From Strongylocentrotus purpuratus (taxonomy: Eukaryota > Echinodermata > Echinoidea > Camarodonta > Strongylocentrotidae), in the NCBI RefSeq assembly GCF_000002235.5, contig NW_022145597.1, positions 25,312,423 to 25,376,422 on the forward strand: a stretch of DNA of 64,000 bases, in the 5' to 3' direction. The translations under genes were made by a program, and so were the position numbers. Below the pieces are notes generated by a model, which had not been told where the DNA came from, made no database searches, and saw nothing but the letters and a program-made list of their open reading frames with translations. Each line of letters opens with the position of its first letter. Position 1 is the first letter of the stretch. This document shows, one piece after another, positions 50,676 to 62,354 of this stretch.

Positions 50676-51017
50676 GGTATGTCCTCGTCAGCTCGAGATT
50701 GCCAATAATTCGCTATTTCTGATTTAGGAAATAAGCCTGAAGTTAAATCGCGTTTTCATCAGCTCGAGACTCGACCTCGAAACTCTAATTTCAAGCTCGT
50801 GCAATTAGCTTGAGATATTTTGCTCAGCGTTTACGCATAGTGTGAGTCTTTGGATTGGTGAAGACGCACCGGACAAACTAGCCGAATATATCTTGACCGA
50901 ATATCCCGCTAATTGCAACTGCGGGCTGATGAGGACGCAAATTGGCTGGATAATTTGCGATCAGGAAAGCTAAAGTAGTTGGTTATTTGGCAATCTTGAG
51001 CTGATGAAGACAGGCCT
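50676..51017. mobile_element. Foldback MITE, GTCCTCATCAGCTC family
   Basis: The left end TGTCCTCGTCAGCTCGAGAT mirrors the right end AATCTTGAGCTGATGAAGAC, then AGGCCT. Secondary palindromes such as CATCAGCTCGAG lie inside. A relative lies at 55797-56117. Confidence 0.75.
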
Positions 51018-51440
51018 AAGAACTATCCTTGGCTTGGGGAGGCTTGGAAGTTGTTTTTTCAGTAACCATAAACCAACCAAAGAGCAATATCATGAGCTAA
51101 CTTGATAGAATATTGGTGGGCGGCCACAGAAGAGAGGATAGTCGTATTCGTTATGGGCTTGTTCAAACTGGCTGTTTTTCTCAAAATGCACACAGTTAAA
51201 CAGTTGTGTTATACTTTTTCTAATGTTTCATCATCTTCATCTTTAGCTGAAAGTTCATTTATCAATATAAACTAACTTGATTGAATAATCTGATGTGTTA
51301 ATAATAATGGTGCGTTTTTATTTCTCCGGTTCAGGATAAACAATCCAGAATACATTATAGCAATATTCTCTCAAAATACAATGCCCTGTTTACCAGAGCT
51401 GTAGATAAGCTTTATATCTCTACATCTCCATGAATGTTTA
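51018..51440. other. Non-coding spacer
   Basis: AT-rich with no recognised element. Confidence 0.4.
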
Positions 51441-51872
51441 CAATCAAACAGTTTCATGTTTGTAGCATTAAAGACCAACAAAAGGTTCAATTAATTTGAT
51501 ACTCTCAAAACTTTGCAGAGTTCTTATATCAACTAGATAACGATGTTATGAGGTAGACTAAAGAAGATGTTATGTACAGTATGTGAAAAGAGAATCATGC
51601 TTCCCAACACAAACTTGGTTAATCTGTATATCTCTGAGTTTTTACAATCAAACAGTTTCATGTTTGTAGCCTTACAGAGCAACAATGGACTCTATTTTGA
51701 TGCTCAAACATTTTGCAAAGTTTATAATGCAACAAACGAACCGTATCGAACTGTATCGCGATTCACTATTCTCAAAGAACAAAGCTGTGTGAGAAAAGAC
51801 GATTTCGTGCTACACAAAAGAAGCTTGTATGCACACAATGGAACATTTTCATGTTTGTTTTATACAATGTAG
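51441..51872 (+). repeat. 204-bp tandem duplication
   Basis: CAATCAAACAGTTTCATGTT starts at 51441 and 51645. Later words such as CTCAAA.CTTTGC also repeat. A 101-codon frame (51567-51872) crosses the second unit but is not conserved in the first, so I do not call it a gene. Confidence 0.8.
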
Positions 51873-53548
51873 ATGTAGGAGCCAAACATTGTGACAAAGG
51901 GCTCAATTTAAACGTTCAAGCAGATTGGCAGAGATGGCTTTGTGGGTGTTCTTTTTTCTCTTAATAAGTAGCTCTTGTTTAACTTGTTTTAGAGTGAACA
52001 TTTTAACCCTGCATTCAATGTATCACGATAAATTGTGTAGCTATAAAAGAATAATGAAAGTTGTACAAAGAAACGTTGTAAAAAGTTTGAGCAACGTTTT
52101 AAACAAAACATCAAAGAATAAGCAGCCTGCTCTAGTCTAAACGTCCTATCGTACTAAAATCGTATAACTGGGCGGGGCTTATTGTCGGCGCGCTTTGATG
52201 ATTGGCCAGCTGTTACGTCAGTTGACCATCTTCAAAATTTATTTCTTTAATGCCATGTTGTTTTCTAGTCTTTATGCTCCTTTTCGCTGTACGATGATTC
52301 TTTATACAACGTTTCTTAAAACAAGTGTCGTGTGTATATCTTTTAGTCTGAACGGGCTTCTAGACAGTATAGAGATACATAGGTAGTAGCATAAGGAGAA
52401 TAGTTTGCACGCGCACACAAAAGTTGCTATCATCTGACTGCAATATTGAACCAGTTGAATGTTGGTTTTATAACGTTGCAAACAAAGGATATGGTCCTGG
52501 GGTTTCTCTCATGTGTGTTGGTGGCAAATATTTGTGGTTTGGTAGAAAAAACTTATCTCTTGCGATTGTAGTAATCAGAAACCAGAGGGGGAGGAGGGAT
52601 TTGATGAAAGATCATGACATTTTGTGATACATTACAAATGTGATATGGGGTTTTACGATGTGCCTTTTGCATTGCAGGTAAAATGTTGCAAAAGTGGCAA
52701 AATTTCATCTTCTTTTAAACCTTTGTAACAGACTCAGGTGTGATCACAATGGGAATATTCTGCAATTCTAAAATCACTATGTATTTCAATATGATTGTTG
52801 TTGTTGTTTTTTTTTTTTTTTGGGGGGGATTTAAATTCTTGACACATTAATTTTATCCCCCACACCAAAAGGGGCTCATGTATCGACTGACAGACCCCCC
52901 CCCCCCACCCCACATAAAAAAGATATATTCATATAATAATGATAACAATTATAGTAAGTATTTATTTGCATGCCACTGTGCTGTTTTTTTCACCACTCCC
53001 CATATATTACTGGTACAAGTGGTGAACATTATTTATAGCACAAACCAAAGGAACATACTGCATGTACATGTAAATGCCTCTTAGCGTGCATGAATCCTCC
53101 CTCATCTTGTAGTTTCTTGTTTGCTTACTAACTAGAGTGATCTCTTCTGCAAATGTACATGAAATGACTAAGGGATGTTTGCTCAGTACTCATGAAGGTG
53201 TTTAGAGGAATGGGAAAGACATTAGGTTCTCAGGAGAGTACGTCAACGATAAGTTTAGCTTGTGGCTTTAAACATTGATGTCATTTTGTAGTTAGGGACC
53301 ATGTGGGTTTTTTCCTGTCTTGAAGTTGTTCAGATGAATAGGGAAGACAGTAGTAAAGTTCACATATGAGTCCATAAACGTTAAGTTTAGCTCCTGGTTT
53401 TTAAATTTGACGTTTGCAAATGCAGTAGTTCCGGATGTCTCTGATTAGTAAGATTCAAAAATGAATAGAATTCCATGAGTGCAGGTCTGGATTTCAGTCC
53501 ATGCATGCTCCTTCAAATAATTTATAAGGGTTAAAACAAAAAAACCTC
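51873..53548. other. Non-coding stretch
   Basis: Includes a dispersed repeat at 52255-52370 related to 44286-44395, T/G runs at 52808-52828 and a C run at 52895-52907. No supported gene. Confidence 0.45.
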
Positions 53549-53707
53549 CCCTACCTGTCCCCCTCCCCTCCCCCCTCCCCTCCCCTCTCCTCCCTCCCCC
53601 CTCCCCTCCCCCCTCCCCTCCCCTCCCTCCCTCCCCCTCCCCTCCTCTCCTTCCCCCTCCCCTCCCTCTACCCTCCTTCTCCCCCCTCCCCTCCCCTCCC
53701 CTCCCCC
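53549..53707. repeat. (CCCCTCC)n pyrimidine tract
   Basis: About 150 bp made almost only of C and T, mostly CCCCTCCCCTCC variants. Strong candidate for triplex or i-motif structure. Confidence 0.95.
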
Positions 53708-54167
53708 ACCATCACACCCTATTATACTCTCTTTTTTTGTTATAAATGTTTAAAGAACTTCGCATATTGCTACATGTACATGTGAGAATAGCCCTTTAAA
53801 GCGGGACTGCACTACTTGTAGCTACTTGCGCCCTCTATATAAAAAACAATGCCTGATTGGTGACCATTGCTCCCCCATGATCCTCTTTATCTTATGTTAA
53901 CTGAGAGCTGATTTTATGAGATAACCACCTGTCCAGTGACCTTGCAGGGTCACCAAATTCCTCCTATAAACTAGTACAGATAAGCTTTAAAGAAAAAATC
54001 CCAAAGACAAATTTAGGAGTGTTGACATTATCGGATGCGTACAAGCATGAACCTAATGCTACAAGGAAGGCCTGTATTATAGATGGCAGCAATGGCAGTA
54101 GTGACCTTCTTGCAGGCAGCCAATGATGCACCCTCACAAATCAACAAAATCATCCTTGTGTCTCTCT
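53708..54167. other. Non-coding spacer
   Basis: No element recognised. GCGCCCTCTATA near 53829 is a weak CTCF-like word. Confidence 0.4.
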
Positions 54168-54495
54168 TAGCCTTCAAAATATTCTATTTCAAAAGCCAGC
54201 TGAGGTCAACTAAAACTCGCTTATTATTTTACATCTATCCAGTTTCTAACCATCCTGCTACTGATTCATAAAAAGATGAAAAGTGAAGAAGAAAAAAAAA
54301 TCTTTGAACATGGGTGATCTTCTTCAATAGCCTTCAAAATATTCTACTTCCCAAGCCAGCTGGGGTCAACATAAACTGAGCTTTTTATCTTACTTGTATC
54401 CAGTTACTAGCCATCCTGCTACTGATTTATAAAAAGCTGAAAAGTGAAGAAGAAAAAAAAAAATATTTGAACATGGGTGATCTTCTTCAATAGCC
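54168..54495 (+). repeat. ~161-bp tandem duplication
   Basis: TAGCCTTCAAAATATTCTA starts at 54168 and 54328, with a third start at 54491. Both units include CCATCCTGCTACTGATT and GAACATGGGTGATCTTC. Divergence is low. Confidence 0.9.
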
Positions 54496-54807
54496 TCCGG
54501 ACATCATCATCATCATCATCTCATCTTCATCAACATCCAAAAAGAATTGGGATGAGAAAAGGAAGGAGCAAGACAAAAATTTCATGGAAGAAACCTAATC
54601 CAGGCGCCATTCATAATTTGACCGCTAAATACACAGACACGAAGTGGAGCTCCTATGGGGTGCTTGCCCATAGTCATATTAGAGCTTGGGAAATAGTGTT
54701 GTTTTAAGAGCAGGATATGATCGCATTAGATGCAAAGAGGTTGTGAACTTGGCTCGTTCACTTTGAAATGATCTTGAATAGTCACTACTTCTTGGCTAAG
54801 TCTCACT
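54496..54807. other. Non-coding spacer
   Basis: A CAT trinucleotide run lies at about 54503-54520. No other element. Confidence 0.4.
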
Positions 54808-55181
54808 TTAAAGGTAAAGACCAGTTATGGTCATGCGATTGCATTGTGAAAGAAACGTTGTGGAATCGATCAGAAAAGGTTGATTATCTAGCATCTAGCA
54901 TCTGCAAGGTTCTGGAATCATCAAAATGATAAGAAATTTGGCCCATTCTTCGTAAAGTTACAAGCACTATACACAGAAAGATGTATAAGGGACTACCCTA
55001 TATCTCTCACAGACCATGAGAGAAACAAATTTACCAAATATATGATTTAGTAGGCGGTTTCCCGGCAAATTTTTTATCATCATGTATTAGTCAAAACATA
55101 TTCTTTCACATGATTGGTAATGAGAGCTTCCATTTCATTTTTTGAAATTGGGGCGTTTCCAATACTGGTCTTTACCTTTAA
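54808..55181. mobile_element. 374-bp TTAA-flanked MITE (AGGTAAAGACCAGT family)
   Basis: Same ends and length as the copy at 42038-42411, opposite orientation, TTAA on both sides. The interior includes TGGTCATGCGATTGCATTG near the left and GGGGCGTTTCCAATACTGG at the right. No coding capacity. Confidence 0.92.
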
Positions 55182-55796
55182 ATTCCATTGTGTGTTTATA
55201 TGTACAGTACATGTACACATGGACCTTATCTTTGAGCATTGCCGATTAAACTGCAATGTTTGTATACTCTGTAGCATACACTGTGTGGGAAACTGTATAT
55301 CACATACCATTCATGCGCATAGGAATCTATTGAGCGTAAAATTTGTTTTTGTACGGGGTAGCTTTATTTTTTATTTTTTTATTGTACTATGACTTATGAG
55401 CAGTAATGACAGTTCATTTTAAAATGTTTCAATAATTGGAATTAGTTTATTCTTTGAGTAGAGTAGTGAAAGAATTGAACATGGTAGATTTTGAGATTGA
55501 TTTACGTATTCATGATTCCTCCCAAGTAAATGAATCATTGGACTCGTTAAGTTGTATGGTCCAAATTTGATAGTCTGGAACCAACTTTGTATATACTGCG
55601 TGTCTATATACTAGACTCTGTACAGGGTAGTCATACGAGATGGAGAAAGGGGGAGTGCTAAGGTGCTGAAGATGCAACTATTTTCTCCATGAATTAAGGT
55701 TCTAATGACACGAGACAGTTGTTTAATTGTCGAGGTCCATTCTCCTGGCCCAAGGGTGTCTCAGGACTCCGGTTCTAAGAGCAGAAAGCCTCACTG
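55182..55796. other. Non-coding stretch
   Basis: AT-rich. Frames on both strands at 55080-55392 partly lie in the MITE and are not supported as genes. Confidence 0.45.
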
Positions 55797-56117
55797 AGCC
55801 TGTCTTCATCAGCTTGAGTTAGCTAAATAACCTGCTATTTTAACTATCCCAATCTCAAATTAGCCAATTAATTTGCATTTTCATCAGCCCGCAGTTGCAA
55901 TTAGCGGGATATTTGGTCGAGAAAATATCCAGAGAAATATTGTATTTGTTTCCGAAATATCCCGCCATTTGGGAAATAGCGGGCTAATTGCGTCCATCCG
56001 AGCTAGTTTGTGTATGTGTATAGGTCTGGGGATGACGCAATCCCGAGCTTCGGGATAATATCCAGAGTCTGAAAATAGCAGGTTATGTGGCAAACTTGAG
56101 CTGATGAGGACAGGCCT
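55797..56117. mobile_element. Foldback MITE, GTCCTCATCAGCTC family
   Basis: The left end GCCTGTCTTCATCAGCTTGA mirrors the right end TTGAGCTGATGAGGACAGGC. An inner palindrome surrounds CAATTAGCGGGATAT and GCGGGCTAATTG. It is similar to 50676-51017. Confidence 0.8.
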
Positions 56118-56625
56118 ATCATCCTACCTTAAAACAATCCCAAGAGGAGTACGTAATATAGTGTGAAATCAATCAGAGACTCTTTCACAGTGACTGAATC
56201 ATGCATCATTTTATCCCCCAAGATAATGATAGAATGAAAACAATTTCTACAAATATATCAAACAATTAGATTTGTGTAATCAGAGCAGTATACTGTCAAC
56301 TTTGAACTGTGAACTGTTGCCATATTGTAACATGTTAAAATGCGATCTGCGAAAGCCAGGGTAATTATAGCACTGTGTACTAGCAGGTATATACCTTGAG
56401 CACCCACTTGGATAGATACTGGTATGTGAGCAATGTAGCTCCTGTTGTTGTTGCTGTTGTTGTTGTTGCTGTTGTTTACATTGTTTTTGCTGTTGTTGAC
56501 ATTGTTTTTGTTGTTGTTTAATTGTTATTACGTTTCCTGTTGCTCTCTCTGTTATGGATTTTTAGTATGGATTGAACTTTGAAGATGTCTTAATCATTCT
56601 AATTTTCTTGTTTTGTATTTCATAG
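56118..56625. other. Non-coding stretch with (TTG)n
   Basis: A TTG/TTGCTG microsatellite lies at 56443-56520. It lies just upstream of the exon candidate. Confidence 0.5.
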
Positions 56626-56708
56626 GAATCTGGAGGGACAAGTTTTAACAAACTGAGATCAGCTCACTCCATGCAGCTTTGAGCAGAAGCGATTTCTTTT
56701 AATCAAAG
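56626..56708 (+). ncRNA. Candidate non-coding (5' UTR or lncRNA) exon
   Basis: A pyrimidine-rich acceptor (TTTTCTTGTTTTGTATTTCATAG, quoted only to 56625 and split here as TTTTCTTG and TATTTCATAG) precedes 83 nt ending in the strong donor AAAG/GTAAGTGAC. All three forward frames contain stops, so if spliced it is untranslated. No partner exon is assured. Confidence 0.3.
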
Positions 56709-56951
56709 GTAAGTGACTTTTCCTAATTCTAGTCAGTCTTTTGGGAAGCAGAATAAAGGATTGGTCAATGGCCATATTCATAAATCAAAGATAATAGTGA
56801 AATCGGTCTCTGACGAAAAGGTATAAGCCTACAATCCAATGAAATCAGTGCTGAAAGCCACTAATTATATTTTCAGTGAGCACCATACATTTTCCACATA
56901 TATGTTTTTTCCGTTATCGTTATTGCAACCTTGCTATTTGTTTCAGATACC

Positions 56952-57060
56952 ATCTGTTTGGAGCCAGAAGGATATTAAGTCTGTGTAATACATATATTTT
57001 TTTTAGTATTAGTTATTTTTTTTTTTTTTACGAGTTAACGCCTTCTGGTTCCAAACAGAC
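56952..57060. repeat. Hairpin of the GCCCTTCTGGCTCC family
   Basis: Arms TCTGTTTGGAGCCAGAAGG (from 56953) and CCTTCTGGTTCCAAACAGA (to 57059) are nearly perfectly complementary, followed inward by TTAA-like bases. The same words flank the nested element at 22521-23143. Confidence 0.75.
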
Positions 57061-57124
57061 AATATGCACTTGTCTATTTCTCTTATTCATGGTATGAATT
57101 TAGATGATGGTACCTTTAGTTTAA

Positions 57125-57215
57125 TAATCACCTACCGTAATTAACGGTGTATTAACCGCACCTTTTTGCCGCCGAAAAAAATTCAAAGTCAGTTGTGCGG
57201 TTTATACACGGTACA
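57125..57215. repeat. Hairpin with GTGTATTAACCGCAC arms
   Basis: CCGTAATTAACGG is itself palindromic. GTGTATTAACCGCAC is answered by GTGCGGTTTATACACGG. This resembles a short MITE known in form from other animal genomes; naming it is inference. Confidence 0.6.
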
Positions 57216-57333
57216 CCAAAAAGTTTTGATTTATGCCCCTTCACCTGGCGCTATTCCTGGCAATGTCTCCCAGCTCAGTAATCGGTGTGTTGACTCACCA
57301 CTTGGAAACTAGAACAACACTCAAATTTGTCTG

Positions 57334-57463
57334 TCATCTTGGTTTGAAAGTAATCTTTCTGATAGATTTCAATATGTAGTTTATAATAATAATTCCTCCA
57401 ATTTTTCTTCTATTATACGGCGTACCACAAGGTTCTATCCTAGGTCCTCTACTGTTTTTTAAG
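57334..57463 (+). pseudogene. LINE-type reverse transcriptase fragment, frameshifted
   Basis: One frame reads SWFESNLSDRFQYVVYNNN, matching the W-F-x-S-x-L-x-x-R-x-Q pattern of non-LTR reverse transcriptases. After a 1-base frame change near 57418, the next frame reads GVPQGSILGPLLF, the hallmark palm motif of CR1/L2/jockey-type enzymes. The catalytic YxDD region is absent, and the homology stops before an A-rich run at 57469. It is a dead, doubly truncated copy. Confidence 0.85.
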
Positions 57464-59568
57464 TCGGCAAAAAAAAAGTTTTGGTATTGAAAATAAAATT
57501 GTGTATATAGCAAGAAGCCAAGAATGTATTAAATCAACCTCCAAAACATAACAGATAATGAGTATGAAGAAAATAGTCTTCACCATGCGTTCTGTTTTTG
57601 TTTTGAGAATGTATGTAAATTTGCAACAAGTCATTTTTTTAGAAGTAATATTTAAAGCTCATATTTTGAATAAAGAATATGGAACCCTGACATACAAAAT
57701 AGTTGTTAGAGGTTCGTGCAAATTGCTTGTTGAAGTTAAAAGGAGCCAATATCATTTTTTTCCTTCATAGAATGATCGATTGAGATGATAAACTCCCCTT
57801 ATTTCAGAACTTTTGTATAACCATGGTTCTTTTGAACTCTTACAAACTGCCTATTTAGATAATACACTACATAAACATCTGTTTGAGATGCATATCTCGA
57901 ATCTCGACCTGGGAAATAATGCACTAAACACAATTGGAGCTTGAGTCAGTCAGTCAGTCAACCCGACGGCATTATATATTCAGCCGACTTGCAACTGTAT
58001 TTGTAAAGAAATGTTGAAAAGCCAATTGTGTTCTCCAGTTTGATAAAAACTGCTGAATCGTGTCGCATAAAATCTGTATCATGGACTAAAGACGTTGCTC
58101 AAATGTGTGTTTCTCTACACGATATTTCGCTATACAACATTTCTTCAAAAGAAGTTCAGACTCAGGAAAATATTATTTAAAGGGAGATGCTTGTCAGTTT
58201 CCATGTGCAGTAGGTCATTATTGATCGCTGACACCAGACTTTGTGGAAATACCATTAATGGGTGTACAAGTCTCACACACAGCGAAACCGTAGTCCTATC
58301 AAGAAATACCCCCTGGTCTCATGGAGAGTCTTCGGTGAGGGAAATGCACCGGTAAGATAGTGACTTTTCTGTATGGGGCGATTGGTGGAAAATGCAGAGC
58401 ATTACATAAGGCTTGTTGGTCATGAACTGAAGGCTTAAATCCTGGTGATTGACAATTAACACCTATTATTGGGTAAATCCCGAATGGTGTTGAATTCTAA
58501 AAAGAGAGCCCACTGTTATGTCTTCAATATCGCATGGCTATCTGATTATCATATAGTGATATAGCCAATCCTAACAAATGGTCTGAACACGGATTAAATA
58601 CAGAAACATCACTTGAGCGAATCCATGCAGTCGATCACAGATTTTGATTCAAGCCTTTCAAATATTGTAATTATGTATCCAGGCATAGCCTAGCTTTGTC
58701 ATCTTTTCTGGTCCGTTTCTTTTATCATTGAATCCTTGGGCACTCAAACGAAGCTTATATTGCAGGTGAAAATAGTGTGCAGTAATGCCTTGAAGTTTAT
58801 CATGCAGTAGAAATATCATTTGGAATGACCACATATTTTTAGTTCTGTTAATAGTAGAATTGCATGCCAGAGAAACAGCTATAAGGTAATCTTTATTTTT
58901 AATTATTTATCGTGCAGATATAAGTTATGTGGACGAACACAAATATACAATCCTAAAAATCTGTTTTGCTATACAGTGGTTCATTTGTTGATAGACATAT
59001 TGCCATATGATGTTCACAAAAGAAGAATATTAACATATCACACAAGAAATAAAGTTTTCTGTGTGTGGGAGTTTTTCTTTTTTCCATGTCACTCATTTCA
59101 GTTCTCATCCATCTGGTTCCTTCTCCTTTCACTCGATCTGTCTTTCCTCTCACTTATAATTTTAAAAGCCTCTTGTCTCTAAGAATAGCTTTTAGTGAGA
59201 CAAGTGAAATTACAAGTATCTTAGTTTTAGACTTAAAGCTGAATGCTTCTCCAAGAACTACATAATAACAAAATTGGGGGTAGGGGATACCCGTTCCACA
59301 TTTGCAAATGAAACAGCATTCCGGATGTACATCGTTCAGAAGTTTTGTCCTTGATCTTTGTTAAAATTAGCAAGGCAATACTATAATAATACAAAAATAT
59401 TCTGGTATTGCGCTGATCAATTGGGCAAAAAGAATTTCTGTTTCGGTTTAATAAAATTTGGAGTGGACTATTAGGCTATTATTATTATTATTATTATTAT
59501 TATCTGATCTGCATATCGGTAGTATTTCCTTTAAAAGGGCAGAATTTACTGTTTGTGACTTTCGACAG
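57464..59568. other. Non-coding stretch
   Basis: Short direct GTCA repeats at 57944-57960 and words at about 58105-58165 related to a dispersed repeat near 35310 and 61565. No exon supported. Confidence 0.45.
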
Positions 59569-59617
59569 GGAGCCGGCACATATGAACGGGGCTAAATTAG
59601 AGAGACTCCTGCGTGCG
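59569..59617 (+). CDS. Weak candidate coding exon
   Basis: Follows TGACTTTCGACAG and precedes GCG/GTAAATG. Encodes EPAHMNGAKLERLLRA, an amphipathic stretch, and the frame stays open beyond the donor to 59752. It may be chance. An in-frame ATG at 59582 could act as a start if the non-coding candidate at 56626-56708 were spliced to it. Confidence 0.15.
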
Positions 59618-60228
59618 GTAAATGAAAAACTCGAACTTGATTCAAATGTGTATTCATTATCGCAAAGTGGTAGAAAATTCTGTGAATACTTGGGGCCTTG
59701 GTTGGTCATGAAACTCGGAATGAATCATCCATCTACACCGTATGAATTGTAGCTCATAGATCAATTTAGTTTGACATCTCCTAAATGGCATATTCCTCTG
59801 AAATGACATTTCGCAGACCCATACAAAGCTAATGTGTTTTCTCTCTTGGCTAAAGATATACGGTGAAAATAATGAACAGTGGGTGTATGAGTCACGGTGA
59901 GATACCTACTGTCTGGTATATTTCGCTCTTCGTTTCAATTTTTCATCTCTTTCTTTTGTTCGCCACCATAATCATTATCATCTCCCCACCCCTCCCCGCC
60001 ACTTTGCAATTAAATTAAATCTCTTTGTCATTCCAATGCCTTTACATGATTGCACCATTAGTAATTGAGACAACCTAGATTATTCATCCTTTTCCTTTGG
60101 CCACTTGTCTGCGTTACTTTATATGTTTCCTTATCTATCTCTGTTTCTTTCTTTTTCTATCAGTTTCTATTTGATTGTTGTATATCTGTTTCTATTTCTA
60201 CCTTTATCTTTCTTTCTCTCATAAAGAT
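59618..60228. other. Non-coding stretch
   Basis: No element recognised apart from pyrimidine-rich patches. Confidence 0.4.
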
Positions 60229-60965
60229 TGACCCTGCCCCTTCTAATCTCGCCATCACCGCGTTGACATTCAGTCTTCTACTCTTCATACTAGAATCTAG
60301 TCTATCTCTGTTCATTAGGCAGCAGTTACATACATATAAACATAGAAAACTCTCTACTGCCTTGTAGTTTTGTCATACTACAGCAAATTTGTAAAGAATC
60401 ATGAACATTCTTCTATAAGTATAATCTATGACTGTACAAATAGTATTTCACATTTGGTGCGCTTTCAGGTTTGACCCTGCTCCTATTTATTCCCATTATC
60501 CTGGATTTTCAGAATCCATATTGTAAGACCTTTGTTCAATATGCAGGAAATGGCAAAGACCAAAGAATTGCAGACTTACTAATTCGCCACTGCCTCATAA
60601 ATGTAGTAATACTACAGCAATTTTATAAAATTGTATTCATTCTTCTGCAATCCATGACTTGACAAACGATATCCCTCATTGCAATTGTCCCGTTGTCAGG
60701 GTCGACCCTGCTTCTCTTTCTGTCCACTTTCGATCCGACCAAACCTTGTACCCTCTTCTATATTCATCTCTTTGTCTATATTAAAAATTCATATCTTAGA
60801 ACCCTTGTCAGTCTTTGTGCAAAGTGCAGCAAATGAAATTGACGAAATGGCAGTATATGTTACATTTTTTGAATACCTGCTTCATACGACAGCAATTTTA
60901 TTTTTGAAATTGTCTACATTCTTCTGCAATCCATGACATCACAAACATTATCCCTCATTGCAATT
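60229..60965 (+). repeat. ~240-bp degenerate tandem array, about three copies
   Basis: TTGACCCTGC/TCGACCCTGC anchors lie at 60228, 60472 and 60702. TTCTGCAATCCATGAC then ATCCCTCATTGCAATTGT occur at about 60641 and 60921. Open frames across the array differ between units, so coding is unlikely. Confidence 0.75.
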
Positions 60966-61207
60966 GTTATCCAAACTGCCGAGGAATTTATGCATGTTGC
61001 AACACTGATGCTTGTAGAGAATCCATTGAGGACGCCATGCGCAGATTGCAAAGAGTACACAAATAACATCATGTGGGATCATGCGCAAATATTGAAATTT
61101 CCAGCTTTTATTTGGCATCAGCAGTGTCTATTTGCGGGATCACTTAATGTATTTGCCACATTGATTCAACTTGACCCTGACTCTTGTGTCTTATGTTTTC
61201 AAGACAA

Positions 61208-61300
61208 GTTTTCTCGGTCCCAGGGTCTTTTCAGGTGGCACGTTTCATAATCCTTTGTGTTTCCTGGTGATAGGCGATAGTCTTGAGATGCAGACACCGT
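61208..61300 (+). repeat. First copy of a ~95-bp direct repeat
   Basis: GACAAGTTT.CT.GGTCC, GGTCTTTTCAG and AGTCTTGAGA.GCAGACA recur at 61691-61785, about 480 bp away. The intervening DNA holds a SINE-like tail. Confidence 0.7.
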
Positions 61301-61459
61301 ACAAAGGATTGTCGTATAAAGCGTAAGGGGCGGACTGACTGCTAAAATTAATATTGTATTTATCTAAGAAGGCAGTTGTCATGACAGCTGGTTTAGCATC
61401 GGTGTGCCCTCATGATCAGACAAGTACGGTGCCATGACTGTTTATCGAGTGTTCATTTG

Positions 61460-61560
61460 AAATGATAATAATAATAGTAGTGGGTTCTTGTATAGCGCTC
61501 ATGTCAGTCAAATTTGTCCCTCCTGGCGCTCCCAATTATTACCCTGGCTTTATAACGTTT
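61460..61560 (+). mobile_element. SINE-tail-like repeat
   Basis: GATAATAATAATAGTAGTGG, then TTCTTGTATAGCGCT and TGGCGCT, then ATTATTACCCTGGCTTTA is the form of a widespread deuterostome SINE/MITE tail. No box A or B is visible, so this is a fragment. Confidence 0.45.
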
Positions 61561-61690
61561 AGTTATATACAAACTACGTTTCTCTGTATGACGTTCAGAC
61601 CGGAATGAAAGGGAATTACTTTGATAAAAAAAATTGTAAAGCTATATGATTCTGTATAGCGATGAATTCTTTAAGTACGAACTGTTTTCA

Positions 61691-61785
61691 AGACAAGTTT
61701 CTTGGTCCGGGGTCTTTTCAGTCACGTGTTCAATAATCCAATGTTTCCTAGTGACATGCAATATTCTTGAGACACAGACATGATT
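61691..61785 (+). repeat. Second copy of a ~95-bp direct repeat
   Basis: Matches 61208-61300 with small gaps. Confidence 0.7.
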
Positions 61786-61914
61786 GTGAAATTGTTTCCC
61801 TCAGAAAAAAATTGCTCCATTGATATATTACCAGCCTGTTTCGACTGTTCTGACTAGGTTGAATACAGTTTTACTTTTAGTGCAGATGATAATCTATGTA
61901 ATTTGTAAAAAATA

Positions 61915-62260
61915 AAAGAATTAGTTAGGCTTTTTTTTTAGGTATAAACTTATTTGACCTTGGATAAAAGCATGTTTATATAACATTATGCATCATATAC
62001 ACTTGAAGAAAAGGTTGAAAAATATTATGGTCATCTTTTATCAGTAGAAGTATTTTATTTATATGTTTATTCATTTGTTCATTCATTGCTTTAATTTATC
62101 TATTTATAAGCCTATAGTTTACTTTAAGTTTTACTAGTTTTTACATGTTTTCACTATTGGCACATTTGATAACTTGCATTTCTTTTTCTAGATACAAGAA
62201 TTAGTCAAATCGTTTTAACAGGTATGAACTCATTTGACCCTGATAAAAGGATGTATCATA
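61915..62260 (+). repeat. ~279-bp direct duplication
   Basis: AGGTATAAACTTATTTGACC near 61941 recurs as AGGTATGAACTCATTTGACC at 62220, both followed by GATAAAAG.ATGT and preceded by AGAATTAGTYA-type sequence. Confidence 0.7.
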
Positions 62261-62354
62261 TCCGCATGAAGGAAAGCTGTAGAATCAATCAAATCCAACA
62301 TTCCCTGGAACATTTCCATATCTTTGTTCAAACAAGTGTCTACATGTAGAAGTA

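Noticed and set aside
51567..51872. 101-codon frame starting MLCTVCEKR
   Set aside because: Falls in the second unit of a 204-bp duplication, and the first unit does not keep the frame.
60933..61250. 105-codon plus-strand frame with several cysteines
   Set aside because: Begins in a degenerate tandem array and ends in a direct repeat; no recognised domain or splice sites.
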